NCBI GenBank assembly: GCA_958510825.1
Contig: OY294045.1
Coordinates: 98,082,988-98,146,987, forward strand
Source: Brachypterus glaber
Lineage: Eukaryota > Arthropoda > Insecta > Coleoptera > Kateretidae
Direction of reading: 5' to 3'
DNA length: 64,000 nt
Under the pieces are notes generated by a model. That model searched no databases. It saw nothing but the letters and a program-made list of their open reading frames with translations, and was not told where the DNA came from. Below, in pieces: positions 45,880 through 56,922 of this stretch. Position 1 is the stretch's first letter; each line of letters starts with the position of its first letter. Made by a program: the position numbers and the translations under genes.

Positions 45880-46580
45880 CCAGGTCAATAAAAGAGGCTT
45901 TACCTAAAAATAATTCAGGGAGTTTTGATTTTCGGTTTATTGGGTAGGGTTTAAGAACGCAAATAAAAAAAAACAACTTTGCGAGGTTGAACTCGATTTG
46001 GACCTGTTATTTTTTTAACGTGTTTTCACAAAAAAACGGATTTTTAAAATATCTCTTAAACCTTTTAGATGTTTAATTTTTTTTTCGAAAAACCAAAATT
46101 GTTCTTTATTGTCGCTTAGGCATGCATGCTCCTTAGAACATTTTGGGTAAAAATTAAAAAAATCTATCTGGCACTTTCTTTTTAATTTACGTAAAATTAT
46201 TTTTTTTTTAAATAATTCACACATTTGTGCCCCATTATTTCGAGTAAACCGATTTTCGATTGAATCACCATTGTATTAAGCATTAAAAAAACCTTCCTAA
46301 CCAAGTTATAAAGAAAAATCTAAAATCCTACAGTGTAACGTGTAAGGCGGTGCCGTGAATTAGCTATAAGTCGTACAAAAAAATATATGACACAAAAAAT
46401 GTTGGAGATTTGGTCCTCTTTATTTTCATATCAAAAGTTTTTTTGTTTTAGGATGCATTGAGTTCATCGAGTCGCATAATTATTTTTTTGCGGCCTTAAA
46501 CCCTACCCAATAAACCAAAAATCTAAACTCCCTGAACTACTTCCAAGTAAAGCCTCTTTTATTTACTTCAAGACTGGACT
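45880..46580. mobile_element. Hairpin-ended element
   Basis: AAAGAGGCTTTACCTAAAAA and TTATTGGGTAGGGTTTAAG at the left are complemented at about 46495-46560. No transposase. It lies in gene A intron 1. Confidence 0.55.
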
Positions 46581-46599
46581 ATAAAAGAGGGTTTACCCG

Positions 46600-47230
46600 G
46601 AAATAATTCAGGGAGAGTCGATTTTCGGCCAGAAAACCTTGTTAATTTGTTTTTGTAAAAATGTTAACTTTTCTATTTGATCGTAGAAAAAAGACGTTTT
46701 CCTACGACCTAGTTAGTAGTTAGTGCCTATTTCCCACCCGTTGCCCATGACAACGGTTGGGAAGTGACAATCAACTGATTTTACATATCTGATGTCAAAA
46801 AATTAGTAAACGCACACACATAACCTTAAGTTGACAAACAGTTAGGTGTTAGGTCGTAAGAAAAACAGTATACGCACCTCGACGCAAACAATTTCAGTGC
46901 ACATCGAGTGATTTTTTTACTCGTAAAAAAGAACTCTGGTGCACTAAAAACTAGGTTCGCGTACTCGGTGCGTAATATACTATTACTTGCATTTCCCTCT
47001 AAAAAATGTTAGGGGTGGGATGTAAAATTGGTACGCGAGGCACACTATAAAAATAAATTTAAAAAATGGGAAATTTAAAAAATTTACGTAATTATAATAA
47101 AGCAGTTTATTCAAATTTATAATCAACAACATTTCTGTAGAAAAAAACACCCAATCGCCAGTAAACGCCAACGTCGCACACAGGTATATAGTCCCAGATT
47201 AAGGGAAAACATTGAATTAAGCGTCGAATG
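46600..47230. other. Intronic AT-rich stretch
   Basis: Nothing recognised apart from a left MITE end, ACGTCGCACACAGGTA, near 47170. Confidence 0.4.
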
Positions 47231-47231
47231 T

Positions 47232-47600
47232 TTAATATACACGGTGTATTTGGAATAGGGTCCGAAATTTTAAGGGGTGATTCTACATCATAAAATGTGA
47301 CAAAAAGTTCCTATAAACCTATGTCTAAAAATGCGTCTTAAGGGAGCTAAGCCCCTTTTAATGTGGCTAAAAAAATCGGTTTTTATTTAGTAACTCAGGA
47401 ACCCTTTGAGGTATAACAACGAGGTTTTGCAAGTGAATTAATAAGACTCATCTTCTTATGTACCTATTTTAACCAGGGGTGTGCGAAACGTGGGGGCCTT
47501 ATAAATTTTGTCCCAAACTTTTTTCTGTGTCACTTTTTTGGACTTTTATTTTTGGAATATGATTTTTCATGTCAAAAAACATAAAAAAGGTACTCTTGTA
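47232..47600. mobile_element. Partial copy of the TACACGGTGTATTTG MITE family
   Basis: It matches 40749-41100 (GGGAGCTAAGCCCCTTTT, AACCAGGGGTGTGCGAAACG). The right arm is missing. Confidence 0.65.
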
Positions 47601-48563
47601 TATTATTATTAAAAAAAATATATATATTTATTTTAATAAAAGTCCAAACGATACATTGAGACACTTTCTTAACAAAAAATGGCCTTCGGCGGACTATGGT
47701 GGCTTTGATTTTTTCGGGAAAACATTCTAGACACCTTAATGAATATAAAACTTCTAATTAGAGCTTGGCGGCACTTCGCGGCAACAACGAAACATCTATG
47801 TAAAAATTAAGCTTTTTTTTCAGTTTATATTTTTAGGTTTAAAGAAAAAGAAAAATTAAGATTTGTATTCACCAAAATATTAAGAATAGTTGGAAGATAA
47901 TGCTTTTTCAACATTTGTTTGAATTAAATTCTTTTACAAAAATTTTAAACTTTAAACATTGGGCTTCTCTTTTAGCGAAAACGGTAACATACAAAAACTT
48001 CAAGTTTCAGGCTCTGTCACTAACAAACAAAAATGCAAAAATATATACATATTAAACCTTTTAGCCCAATCATTTAACAATGCAATGGTGTATAGTTTAT
48101 ATCAAAATTCAAAAAACGTTTTTTCCCAAATGGCCTTTAAGTCCCGAAAAGTCCACTGTGCGCCGCGGCGCCACTAATATTATAAATAATATTACTAAAA
48201 TTTCAGGCTCATTAGGTAAAAGAATTAACAAAAAAAAATCCTGCATAAAATCTGCGTTGTTTGATAAAGAAAAACAGAAATTTAAAATAAATCATCGGCA
48301 AAGCTTTTTTGTCCACCCTATTAATATATTAAATTTATTTCCTAAAAATAAAAATAAAATTGTAATACTTATTTCTATCTTCTTTGGTTTTACATAATGT
48401 AAGAAATTCATAAAAACATGAGAATGTTTGTTTTTGAATTCAACTCTAATAGGGTGGCTAAAAAAATCACCAATAGATTCTTTTTTTTTGTTTCTCCTGG
48501 CGAACTGTGAAAGGGTTTATATTTTCTAAAATATTTAAAATATTCACTGTCTTGTTTTTTTAG

Positions 48564-48683
48564 TTTGCTACATATTGATCCCTATCCGTTTCTATTTGCA
48601 AATATTGTTTATGGAATTGGAGTGTTGCTTTATACAAGACCAGCATTGCGAACCATACATCCCTTACATAGATTTACTTTTAG
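48564..48683 (+). CDS. Gene A, exon 2
   Basis: A 120-bp exon between a T-rich acceptor (GTTTTTTTAG) and a GTAAGA donor. Joined to exon 1 the frame stays open (AA|T), and the exon ends in phase 2 (AG). It encodes LLHIDPYPFLFANIVYGIGV followed by LLYTRPALRTIHPLHRFTF. The hydrophobic stretch FLFANIVYGIGVLLY looks like a membrane segment. LLYTRPAL aligns with LYMYNRPHL in gene B exon 2. Because it ends in AG, it can be joined to either last exon, which both begin with T. Confidence 0.75.
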
Positions 48684-48723
48684 GTAAGAAAAGGTGAACA
48701 AAAATCAGAATTTTTTATCGTTC

Positions 48724-49010
48724 TACACTCCCGGACATTAAATTCCGGACACCTAAAAAATTGCCATTTTTTAAATTCAAATATTTCGAAAACTAATTAA
48801 TGGATTTGACTGATTCTTTTTTTGTTTTAAAGCTTAAACATTCTCTACTTTTGTTTGCATTAAGAATGATTAAAAAAAGTATTTTTGTATTAACAGCAAC
48901 AAAAAATGTACAACTATGTTTTTTGCCCCATACTCTAGGACTTGCATGGTACGCCACTGCAACTGTTTATCAAATGTTTAAGGTCTCTCTTATTGCCGCA
49001 GTTTTAATGA
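48724..49010 (+). mobile_element. Partial copy of the mariner-like element at 15748
   Basis: It shares ACATTAAATTCCGGACACCT and GACTTGCATGGTA-type words with 15748-16501. The right end is lost. It lies 40 bp after gene A exon 2. Confidence 0.65.
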
Positions 49011-49099
49011 ATGGCCCCCCCCTAAATCCGCCAATGCTTAAATATATAGACATTTATGTTAGGTGTATTATTTTGGTATAAGTTTAGGTAAATTCAATG

Positions 49100-49508
49100 G
49101 AGCTCTCTACAACTAGAATTATGAAACAAAAGACGTCTACCCTATCTCTATCTCATTTGTGCTACACTTTCCAGCCAACCAAATAAATACTGTATTTGTT
49201 TTTAATAAAACAAATACAGTATTTATTTGGTTGGCCGGAAAGTGTAGTAGTGAGCGGCACGAACGAACATAGCCAATGTGAATCTGTAGAATAAGATAAT
49301 TCTACTAAAATTTAGATGGCGCCAGTAATTTTTTTAATAAAAATAATATAGTTACACTTTTCGCCTGGCCAAGTAAATATTGTATTTGTTCAACAAAGAA
49401 CAAATACAGAATTTGTTTGGTTGGGTGGAAGTGGGAGTGTATGTATGTCTTCTATCCTTTTTGGGTAGAACTTTTGTCCCTGTCTAATCTAACGGGAGAA
49501 ATCTCCAT
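49100..49508 (+). mobile_element. Hairpin-containing element S, copy 2
   Basis: Near-identical to 18083-18491, including the hairpin of the ACACTTTCCAGCCAACCAAA arms. It lies in intron 2 of gene A. Confidence 0.75.
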
Positions 49509-49639
49509 TGTTTGGCATCAAGAATCTTTAACAATTATTGTAATTTTCTAAATAATTTCTTATTTAACACCAGCTACATTAACTTCATCCCTTTTAATAC
49601 CCATTGAAACGTGGTTCGGAAGTAAAATAGATTTTTTAT

Positions 49640-50518
49640 TATTATTTACTTTTAGCAACCTTAAAAATATACCAATTTTCACGAAAACTACCCCCCGCCT
49701 CTTAGGGGGTGGAGTTAGAACTTTTTTATTATCAGATTCTCTTTCAGCAACCCTAAAAACACCAATACACAAATTTTCACAAAAACTACCCCCGCCCCTC
49801 AGGGGGCGAAATTTATTAAAAGCTTCAGTTTTAGCGACCTCAAAAACCCCAATATATAAATTTTCAAGAAAACTACCCCCCGCCCCTCAGAGATAAGATT
49901 TTTTTATTATCAGATTTACTTTCAGCAACCTGAAAAACCCCAATATACCAATTTTCACGAAAACTACCCCCCGCCAATTGGGGGTGGAGTTAGAATTTTT
50001 TTGTAATCAGATTCACTTTCAGCAACCTCAAAAACCCCAATTTACCAATTTCCACGAAAACTACCCTTCACCCCTGAGGGGGTTGATTTAAAAAAAATTA
50101 TTATCAGATTCACTTTCAGCAACCTCAAAAACCCCAATATACCAGTTTTCATGAAAACTACCCCCACCCCTCAGGGGGTGAAATTAGAAAAAAATTATTA
50201 TCAGATTCATATAACCCCAAAAACCCCTATATACCAATTTTGACGAAAATATTTACCACCTCACCCCCTCAGGGGTGGAGTTAGAAAAAAATTATTACTA
50301 GATTCAATTTCAACAACCTCAAAAAGCAATTATCTAATTTTTCTAAAAAAAATGTATTTTTCCCCATTTGCCCAACTTGCCGCACCCCAATGTTCACCAA
50401 AAACAATCCCGAGCTAGAACTTTCGGTAACATACCTGTATGCAAAATGTCAAGTCTCTAGCTTAGCGTTCTTAAGTTATCGTGCCCACAAGATTTCCCGG
50501 CCAGACCGATCGACCGAC
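49640..50518 (+). repeat. Element X copy 2: about eight 90-bp minisatellite units
   Basis: Units contain TTCAGCAACCTCAAAAACCC, AATATACCAATTTTCACGAA, AACTACCCCC and a CCCCTCAGGGGG palindrome. After the array come GGTAACATACCTG and AAGATTTCCCGG, as in copy 1 (19960-20700). The LINE at 50519 interrupts this element, and its remainder resumes at about 54799. Confidence 0.7.
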
Positions 50519-50543
50519 CGAATAACATACGGGATACGTCAAC

Positions 50544-51785
50544 ATGGCGGCAGGTGTAGATTTAAGTGCGCTGACCGCTACAATAAAACGCCTTAGTAAA
50601 GAGGAATTAGTACAAATAATTGTAAAAAAGTGCATAGATTTTGATGTTAGTGCTTCGATGAGTGTAGGAACCTTTGAAAAACTTAAACAAATGGTACAAG
50701 TGCATTTTAGTGATAGTACAAAAACAGATTCACAAAATAAAGTTACAGCTAAAGAAAACGAGTGCCTAAAACGGGAAATAGTGTTGCTTAAAAAGTCGGT
50801 GGAAGATCTAGACTATACAGTGAAACTGCAAAAAGACGCAATAGATTTGCAAAAAAAACATGAGGTCAACGCCACTTCAAATCCGTCCAGTACGAATTTA
50901 TACGCAAATGTGATAAAAACTTCTGTCCAAAAAAACGGACATCAAAACATAAACAGTACGGCCAGCGTGATACAAAATACGGGGGCAGTTCCAAAAACTA
51001 ACATTAAGCAACTAGAAAATTTAATAACATTAATTATAAAAAACAATAACAAAACCTCAGAACAAGTATATAATGAAATTAAAACACTAATAAATCCAGT
51101 CAACCTATCTGTACCTGTAGCTAAAATTTTTAAAATAAACAAAGGTGTATCTCTACATTGTGATCCAAAACAAAAATCAAAACTCAGCCAAGAAATCATG
51201 AAGATTCTTCCCAGTGGATATGAAATCGAAGAAGCAAAGCAGTTTACTCCCAAGTTAATTATATTCAGTGTAAATAAAAATGACCAAATAGGCGATAATG
51301 TGCAACTCGCTAAAGACATAGTAAAAATAAATAGCTTAAATACTAGTGCTGAAAATTTTTCGTTTGAAATAGTGCGAAGATTAAATACAAAAAACAAGAA
51401 CTTTATTAATCTTATTATCTCTGTGGACATAAACACTAGGAAAAAATTAATAGAAGCAGGGGGAATATTTATAGGGTGGCAAAAATGTGCAATAAAAGAC
51501 TCATATCACATCAAAAGGTGCTTCAAGTGTGCAAGTTTTGGTCACATATCTAAAGATTGCCAAAATACAACCCAAGTATGCTCTCTGTGCTGTGAAAGCC
51601 ACGACACCTCAACATGCACTGCAATGGAAAAAAAGTGTGCAAACTGCGTAAGGCACAATAGAAAAGGTAATTTAATATATGATACATCTCATTCTGCATC
51701 TGATTCCATGTGTCCTGTATACTTAAACATCCTGAATGAAAAAATGCAGCATGCACAACAATTTATAAACTCCAACATACCTTAG
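50544..51785 (+). CDS. LINE ORF1 (Gag-like, three zinc knuckles), ends at UAG-CAA-UUA
   Basis: 413 residues from ATG at 50544 in the context CAACATGGC. The N-terminal 120 residues are K/E/L-rich and may form a coiled coil. The C-terminal part (from residue 326) has CFKCASFGHISKDC (CX2CX4HX4C), CSLCCESHDTSTC (CX2CX3HX4C) and a third CANC...H...C finger, as in Jockey-group ORF1 proteins, which bind element RNA. The middle resembles the RNA-recognition-like region of those proteins. The stop TAG (51783-51785) is followed by CAATTA, and ORF2 continues in the same frame. Readthrough would yield a fusion of about 1380 residues. Confidence 0.85.
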   Translation: MAAGVDLSALTATIKRLSKEELVQIIVKKCIDFDVSASMSVGTFEKLKQMVQVHFSDSTKTDSQNKVTAKENECLKREIVLLKKSVEDLDYTVKLQKDAIDLQKKHEVNATSNPSSTNLYANVIKTSVQKNGHQNINSTASVIQNTGAVPKTNIKQLENLITLIIKNNNKTSEQVYNEIKTLINPVNLSVPVAKIFKINKGVSLHCDPKQKSKLSQEIMKILPSGYEIEEAKQFTPKLIIFSVNKNDQIGDNVQLAKDIVKINSLNTSAENFSFEIVRRLNTKNKNFINLIISVDINTRKKLIEAGGIFIGWQKCAIKDSYHIKRCFKCASFGHISKDCQNTTQVCSLCCESHDTSTCTAMEKKCANCVRHNRKGNLIYDTSHSASDSMCPVYLNILNEKMQHAQQFINSNIP

Positions 51786-51791
51786 CAATTA
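51783..51791 (+). promoter_or_regulatory. Candidate stop-codon readthrough signal UAG-CAA-UUA
   Basis: The nine bases TAGCAATTA fit UAG-CAR-YYA, the leaky-stop context known from tobamovirus replicase genes. It joins ORF1 and ORF2 in one frame with no other stop until 54686. The function is inferred from position and motif only. Confidence 0.6.
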
Positions 51792-54686
51792 AAAACCATT
51801 AAAAACAACTTTAAAGTACCCTCGTATTTAATAGAACCAAATAGTGAAGAATTATGCGTGGTTCATCAGAACACCCAATCTATCCGTAATAAGCTTGAAG
51901 AATATGAAATTTTTCTACATGAAGAAAAAGTAAATATATTTTGCGTCACCGAAAGTTTCTGTACAGAAGACGAAATATCATACATAAACCTTGAAGGTTT
52001 TAAAATATCCAGCAAATACTGTCGTCCAAATAGCAAAAGAGGGGGCGCAATTATTTTTACAAATAGAAAATATTATACCACTGATTTAAGGAGTATCGTC
52101 AGCCTAAGTGAGCCCTTTATCTTCGAGTGTGCAGCGACCGAAATAAAAATAGACAATAAATATATTTGTATCTTGTGTATATACCATGTGGGAGATTCTG
52201 ATGTTAACATATTTCTTAACAAAATTGAAGAAGCCATAGATAAAATTTTTAGCAAAAAAAAGTATTTTAAAATAATCATCTGCGGAGACCTAAACATAAA
52301 TTATCTTATAAAATCTACGGAACGAACTAAATTACTCGAAATAACTAGCTCTTACAATATTACAAGTATTTTTAATGAAGCTACCCGCCTAAAAACTGCG
52401 GCTACTGGCATAGATTATGTATTATCAAATTTTAACGAAAATATAATATCAAAAAGTATTATAGAAAATGGACTATCAGATCATACAGCCCAAAAGGTAA
52501 GCTTTAAAATTAATAAACAACAACCCATCAAAGTAGAATATAGACCTTTTTCTAAACAAAATATAGATACTTTCATTTATAAATTAAAAAACGAAAAATG
52601 GTGCGATATTTTTAATAGTACAAACGGAGTAGATACAAAATTCAATAGTTTTATGAATACTTTACTTTATCATTTTCATATTTGTTTCCCCTTAAAAACT
52701 AAAATACAAAAAAACTCTGAAATAAACAAAAATTGGCTTACACCTGGAATTAAAATATCAGCAAATAAAATTAAACTTTTGTATATACAGCAAAAAAACG
52801 GCGAAATAAATCCACTTTATTATTATTCCTACAAAAAAATTTACCAAAGAGTTATTAGAGAAGCTAAAAAACTCAACGTAAACAAAACTATAATAAACTC
52901 AGGTAACAAAACCAAAGCGGTTTGGAATTTTATAAATAATTCTATAAAAAATAAACAAAAAACACAAAATAAAATTTTTAATATAAATAATGCAGAAACA
53001 ACAGACAAAAAAACTATAGCAAATGCCTTTAATAATTATTTTACAAACCTTCCAAAGGACTTAGTAAAAACAATAAAAAACATAGAAATGCCTCAAATAG
53101 ATCAAAAAGAAAAAAAATCGATATCAAACTCAATATTTCTTCAGCCTGTCCTTGAACCTGAATTAATACGCACAATTCTAAATCTAAAAAACTCTAACTC
53201 ATGCGGTATCGACAATTTTCCAACACATTTACTAAAAAAATGCGCACACGAGATTTCTAAACCTCTTTGTTTTTTAATTAATTTATGTTTTACTGAGGGC
53301 TGCTTCCCAACCTATTTAAAAACATCTAAAGTAGTTTGTATTCACAAAAAAGGAGATCCCAAACAAATAAACAACTATAGGCCTATCTCCTTGCTCTCCG
53401 TCTTTTCAAAGGTTATTGAGAAGTTAATAGTAGTGCGCCTCCTAAACTTTTTTAATCAGAATAATCTACTTTCTCCGCAACAGCACGGCTTCACCAAAAA
53501 CAAATCCACGTTAACTGCACTTATTGATATAATAAACTACATTTATACAAACATTGAAAAAAATAACAACATAATAGCACTACTATTAGACATATCAAAA
53601 GCCTTTGATTGCGTAGACCCGGATATTCTTGATAAAAAACTTGAAACTTTTGGTATACGAGGAGTTTGCAAACAACTTATTCTTTCATTTATTAGGCATA
53701 GAAAACAACTTGTTTTATTTCTAGATGAGTTCTCAGATGAACTAGAGGTGGACATAGGCGTTGCACAAGGAAGCGTTATGGGGCCTATAATTTTTTTAAT
53801 TTATAGCGATGACCTAAGATACTTTATTTACCTGTATTACTGCTCTTTTGCTGATGATAGTACATTTATCTCTGCCCACAAAGATAAATCTAAAACCACT
53901 ACAGAAATAAATGAAAATCTGAAAAGAGCAGCAATATATTTTGCTAATAATAAACTGGTACTAAATCAGGAAAAAACTGTTTTTATGGAATTCCAAACCC
54001 GAGGAAATATCGACAATTGTAGCCCCTTAATAAAACTTAATGGTAAATCCGTTCAGAAAGTTACTAGTTCAAAATTGCTTGGAGTTTACTTTGACATGTC
54101 TCTTACTTGGTCAAATCACATAGATTATGTAAGCAAAAAATGTGCAAGCTATTGCTTTGCCCTAAAAAGGTTACGTCAACTCTCTGACCAAAGTGTCGTT
54201 AAAATATTCTATCATTCCAATTTTATTTCGGTTATTAGATACGCCATAGTTATTTTGGGTAATTCGTCTCATTCCGATAGATTATTTACTTTGCAAAAAA
54301 GAGCTATCCGTTGCATGTATAATCTACCATTTAGGCATACTTGTAAAGAAACATTCAAAAATGAACAAATACTAACTTTTCCATCGCTGTATATTTTTGA
54401 AACACTAAAATTTGTTAAACTCAACTTAGATAAATACACCCTTCTAAACTCAAATCATGACTATAATACTAGGCACGGCACTGATCTGAGTTATCCTGCT
54501 CATCGTCTTACTTTATTCGAAAAAAATCCTTTTTATGCTGGCGCTACCTTATTTAATAAATTACCCGTTAACATAAGAAACTTACCTTATACAAATTTCG
54601 TCAAAAAAGTTAAATCTATGTTAGCATCAGAAGCTTTTTACTCAGTTGAAGAATTTAAAATGTTTAATTTTAATATTTATGTGTAA
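51786..54686 (+). CDS. LINE ORF2: APE endonuclease and reverse transcriptase, no start codon
   Basis: The frame is open directly after the ORF1 stop. It starts QLKTIKNNFKVPSYLIEP and enters the endonuclease domain with VHQNTQSIRN, TESF, GDLNIN (about 52283), IDYVLSN and GLSDH (about 52473-52484). RT motifs follow: ISKAFDCVDPDIL, GVAQGSVMGPIIFLIYSDDL and the catalytic FADD at 53847-53858. The C-terminus carries the usual RHTCKETF-type region. The first in-frame ATG comes only after the whole endonuclease domain, so a separate AUG start cannot give a working protein. The GTG at 51858 is not a credible start. No internal stop or frameshift is seen. It could still be active. Confidence 0.88.
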   Translation, partial: QLKTIKNNFKVPSYLIEPNSEELCVVHQNTQSIRNKLEEYEIFLHEEKVNIFCVTESFCTEDEISYINLEGFKISSKYCRPNSKRGGAIIFTNRKYYTTDLRSIVSLSEPFIFECAATEIKIDNKYICILCIYHVGDSDVNIFLNKIEEAIDKIFSKKKYFKIIICGDLNINYLIKSTERTKLLEITSSYNITSIFNEATRLKTAATGIDYVLSNFNENIISKSIIENGLSDHTAQKVSFKINKQQPIKVEYRPFSKQNIDTFIYKLKNEKWCDIFNSTNGVDTKFNSFMNTLLYHFHICFPLKTKIQKNSEINKNWLTPGIKISANKIKLLYIQQKNGEINPLYYYSYKKIYQRVIREAKKLNVNKTIINSGNKTKAVWNFINNSIKNKQKTQNKIFNINNAETTDKKTIANAFNNYFTNLPKDLVKTIKNIEMPQIDQKEKKSISNSIFLQPVLEPELIRTILNLKNSNSCGIDNFPTHLLKKCAHEISKPLCFLINLCFTEGCFPTYLKTSKVVCIHKKGDPKQINNYRPISLLSVFSKVIEKLIVVRLLNFFNQNNLLSPQQHGFTKNKSTLTALIDIINYIYTNIEKNNNIIALLLDISKAFDCVDPDILDKKLETFGIRGVCKQLILSFIRHRKQLVLFLDEFSDELEVDIGVAQGSVMGPIIFLIYSDDLRYFIYLYYCSFADDSTFISAHKDKSKTTTEINENLKRAAIYFANNKLVLNQEKTVFMEFQTRGNIDNCSPLIKLNGKSVQKVTSSKLLGVYFDMSLTWSNHIDYVSKKCASYCFALKRLRQLSDQSVVKIFYHSNFISVIRYAIVILGNSSHSDRLFTLQKRAIRCMYNLPFRHTCKETFKNEQILTFPSLYIFETLKFVKLNLDKYTLLNSNHDYNTRHGTDLSYPAHRLTLFEKNPFYAGATLFNKLPVNIRNLPYTNFVKKVKSMLASEAFYSVEEFKMFNFNIYV

Positions 54687-54767
54687 ACTTTTTTATTATT
54701 CTTTCAAATTTATATGATATATTATATTGACTTGTCCTATATCTGTAAAAGATCTCATGGATTAATA

Positions 54768-54798
<31 letters not shown>

Positions 54799-54804
<6 letters not shown>

Positions 54805-54890
54805 ACGACAATTTTTTTTGCTTGAAATTGATTTATATCGACCCATTGAAACGACATAAAACGTCATAATTTATGACCAGTCATCGGCGA
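54799..54890 (+). repeat. Element X copy 2, segment after the LINE
   Basis: CGACAATTTTTTTTGCTTG and ACGACATAAAACGTCATA match 19960-20060 (minus) in order, so the LINE interrupted this element. Confidence 0.55.
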
Positions 54891-56760
54891 ATTTCCAGTG
54901 CTCGCATAGGCGCCGCGTCGATTCTATCGTTGACGCGAGGTTTTAAATATTTACATTTTTATTTTCTTCGAAAAACACCGATATATTTACATATTTATAG
55001 TTAATATGTATATTCAATATTGTTGTGTGTAACAAATTAGTCGTCAAATGTGTCGATTTAGTGACCTTTATAAAAATTTCCCTCATAATTCGCCAAAATT
55101 ATTCCGTAAGCCTATGTTTTTGTGTTTATTTTCAACGTTGATGAGCATTAATCGGAATAAATTCAGTTATGACTCATCAACGTTGAAAATAAATACAGAA
55201 ATTTTGCCGAATTATGAGGGAAATTTTTATAAAGTTCACTAAATCGTAACATTTGACGACTAATTTGTTACCCACAACAATATTGAATATACATATTAAC
55301 TATAACAGTTGCTCGATTTTGTGCACTTAGAACTAGATTTACATAAGTATGTTTGCCTTCAATTTGATGTAAGTAAAGCTTTTGACACAGTTCGACCTGA
55401 ATTTTTGAAGACAAAGCTGGACAGTATTAGGATACCTCCGAATATTACCAGCTGGATCTATCCTACATGCGACAACAAAAGTTAATTATTAACCTTAATA
55501 AAAGAACAAGATCAAAAACATTTTATGCTAAGTTAGGTGTACTCCAAGGTTCTGTTTTGGGGCCCCTCCTTTTTTTAATCTACATAAATGATTTGCCTGA
55601 TTATATTAAGAATGCCCTAGCGTAATGTTTGCTGATGACACCACAATTGTGATTTCTGCTCACTGTGTTGCTGAATTATATGATTTGATATTGAAGGTCA
55701 TAGACGATTTTAATATATGGTGTCAAAGAAATAAACTTGTTTTAAATAATACTAAAACAGTTGCTATTAGCTTTTTAATTAGAAGACGACTTCCACAAGA
55801 CTTTACAATACCTGATATACAGTTAAGTCAAAATACTAAATTTCTTGGTACATATTTTGATGAGAATCTGTCTTGGGATTTACATATTGACCATGTTGTA
55901 AAAAAGTTAAACAGCGCATATTTTGGTATATCAAAGATGAAATCTGATCTCAATGAAACCGGTTTATTGAACATGTACTACTCACTCTTTTATTCACATG
56001 TCATATAACATAATCAGCTGGAGCTATGGCAGAGAAATTGACAGGGTATTTGTGGCTCAAAAAAGGGATATTAGAATGATTTTTAACATGCCTTTTAGAG
56101 ATTCCTGCAAACAGATATTTAAAGAAAAGCGTTTGTTAACTATTCATTCATTATTTATTTTTAAGTGTATTTTATTTGTGAAAAAAAATTAATCTTTTTG
56201 TAAACAATTCAAATGTAAATTCGGGTGCCACTCAAAATCATTATCCAGACACCGCGGCATAGAAAATCTTTTTACGAGAAATCTCCGAGATACTCTTATA
56301 TAACTTTTTATAACAAACTGCCAAAAAACATCAGAAATATAAATAGCTACAACTCATTTAAAAATTCTGTAAAAAACTATCTGATTGATAAAGTTGTTTT
56401 GTAACAACAAATTGTAATGGTTTATTGTCGTTCTAGGACCTATTTTTATAGGTATTTTACCCTATATTAGACAGTTATAACACAATAAATTTTGATGGAT
56501 ACTCTTCACTTCTAATGACTAATCTTCTCAAAAAACATCCAAAATGACTGCCTCCGTTTCCAGTGATTTTCTATATTTGCTATCCTTTCCAAACAATTTA
56601 GGATTATTTATCACCCCCTAGTAACTGAACTTATTTTAAATGTAAATATTTAAAACCTCGCGTCAACGATAAAATCGACGCGACGCCTATGCGAGCACTG
56701 GAAATTCACCGATGACTGTTGATGAGCCATGACTGAATTTATTCCGATTAATGTTTATGA
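54880..56760. mobile_element. Foldback element interrupted by a LINE fragment
   Basis: 54890-54960 (CCAGTGCTCGCATAGGCG, AACGATAGAATCGACGCG-like) pairs with 56640-56720. An inner hairpin pairs 54995-55135 with 55160-55311 (TTTCAACGTTGATGAG, TTCCCTCATAATTCG). A LINE fragment lies between 55315 and about 56500. The element ends about 160 bp before gene A exon 3a. Confidence 0.65.
55315..56500 (+). pseudogene. Degenerate 5'-truncated LINE reverse transcriptase
   Basis: RT pieces in shifting frames: FDVSKAFDTVRPEFL, LQGSVLGPLLFLIYINDLPD, then MFADDTTIVISAH (55625 onward), FLGTYFDENLSWDLHID and RDIRMIFNMPFRDSCKQIF. Several frameshifts and stops interrupt it. It ends near ACACAATAAATTTT. It is of the same general group as the LINE at 50.5 kb but clearly older. 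Confidence 0.75.
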
Positions 56761-56922
56761 CTCATAAAACGCAAAAAAAAAACATTTTTGAAAATTTTCA
56801 AAATGGGAAAGCAATTATCAAAAAAAAGAACGATCATCATTGTTTCAGTTCCAGAACCGCTTCTTTTAGGTAATATACACAAAATACAAGTCCAATTAAA
56901 TGTTTAACGTTTTTAATTTTAG

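Larger units (their letters stand above)
50519..54798 (+). mobile_element. Apparently intact Jockey-type LINE with (ATT)n tail
   Basis: ORF1 with zinc knuckles and ORF2 with endonuclease plus RT are both open. The 3' end reads GACTTGTCCTATATCTG and ATTAATAAAGT followed by (ATT)n at 54770-54800. The 5' boundary is placed just before AATAACATACGGGATACG, because both flanks match the uninterrupted element X at 19960-20160. It is in the sense orientation inside intron 2 of gene A. Confidence 0.85.

Noticed and set aside
49640..50518. Minisatellite as promoter monomers of the LINE 5' UTR
   Set aside because: The same array with the same downstream flank occurs without the LINE at 19960-20700, so it belongs to the older target element.
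56802..56870. Possible exon starting MGKQLSKKRTIIIVSVPEP in front of exon 3a
   Set aside because: Its donor (TTAG|GTAATA) leaves phase 1, whereas exon 3a needs two bases from the exon before it. Joining them gives a stop after three codons. Exon 2 at 48564 fits instead.
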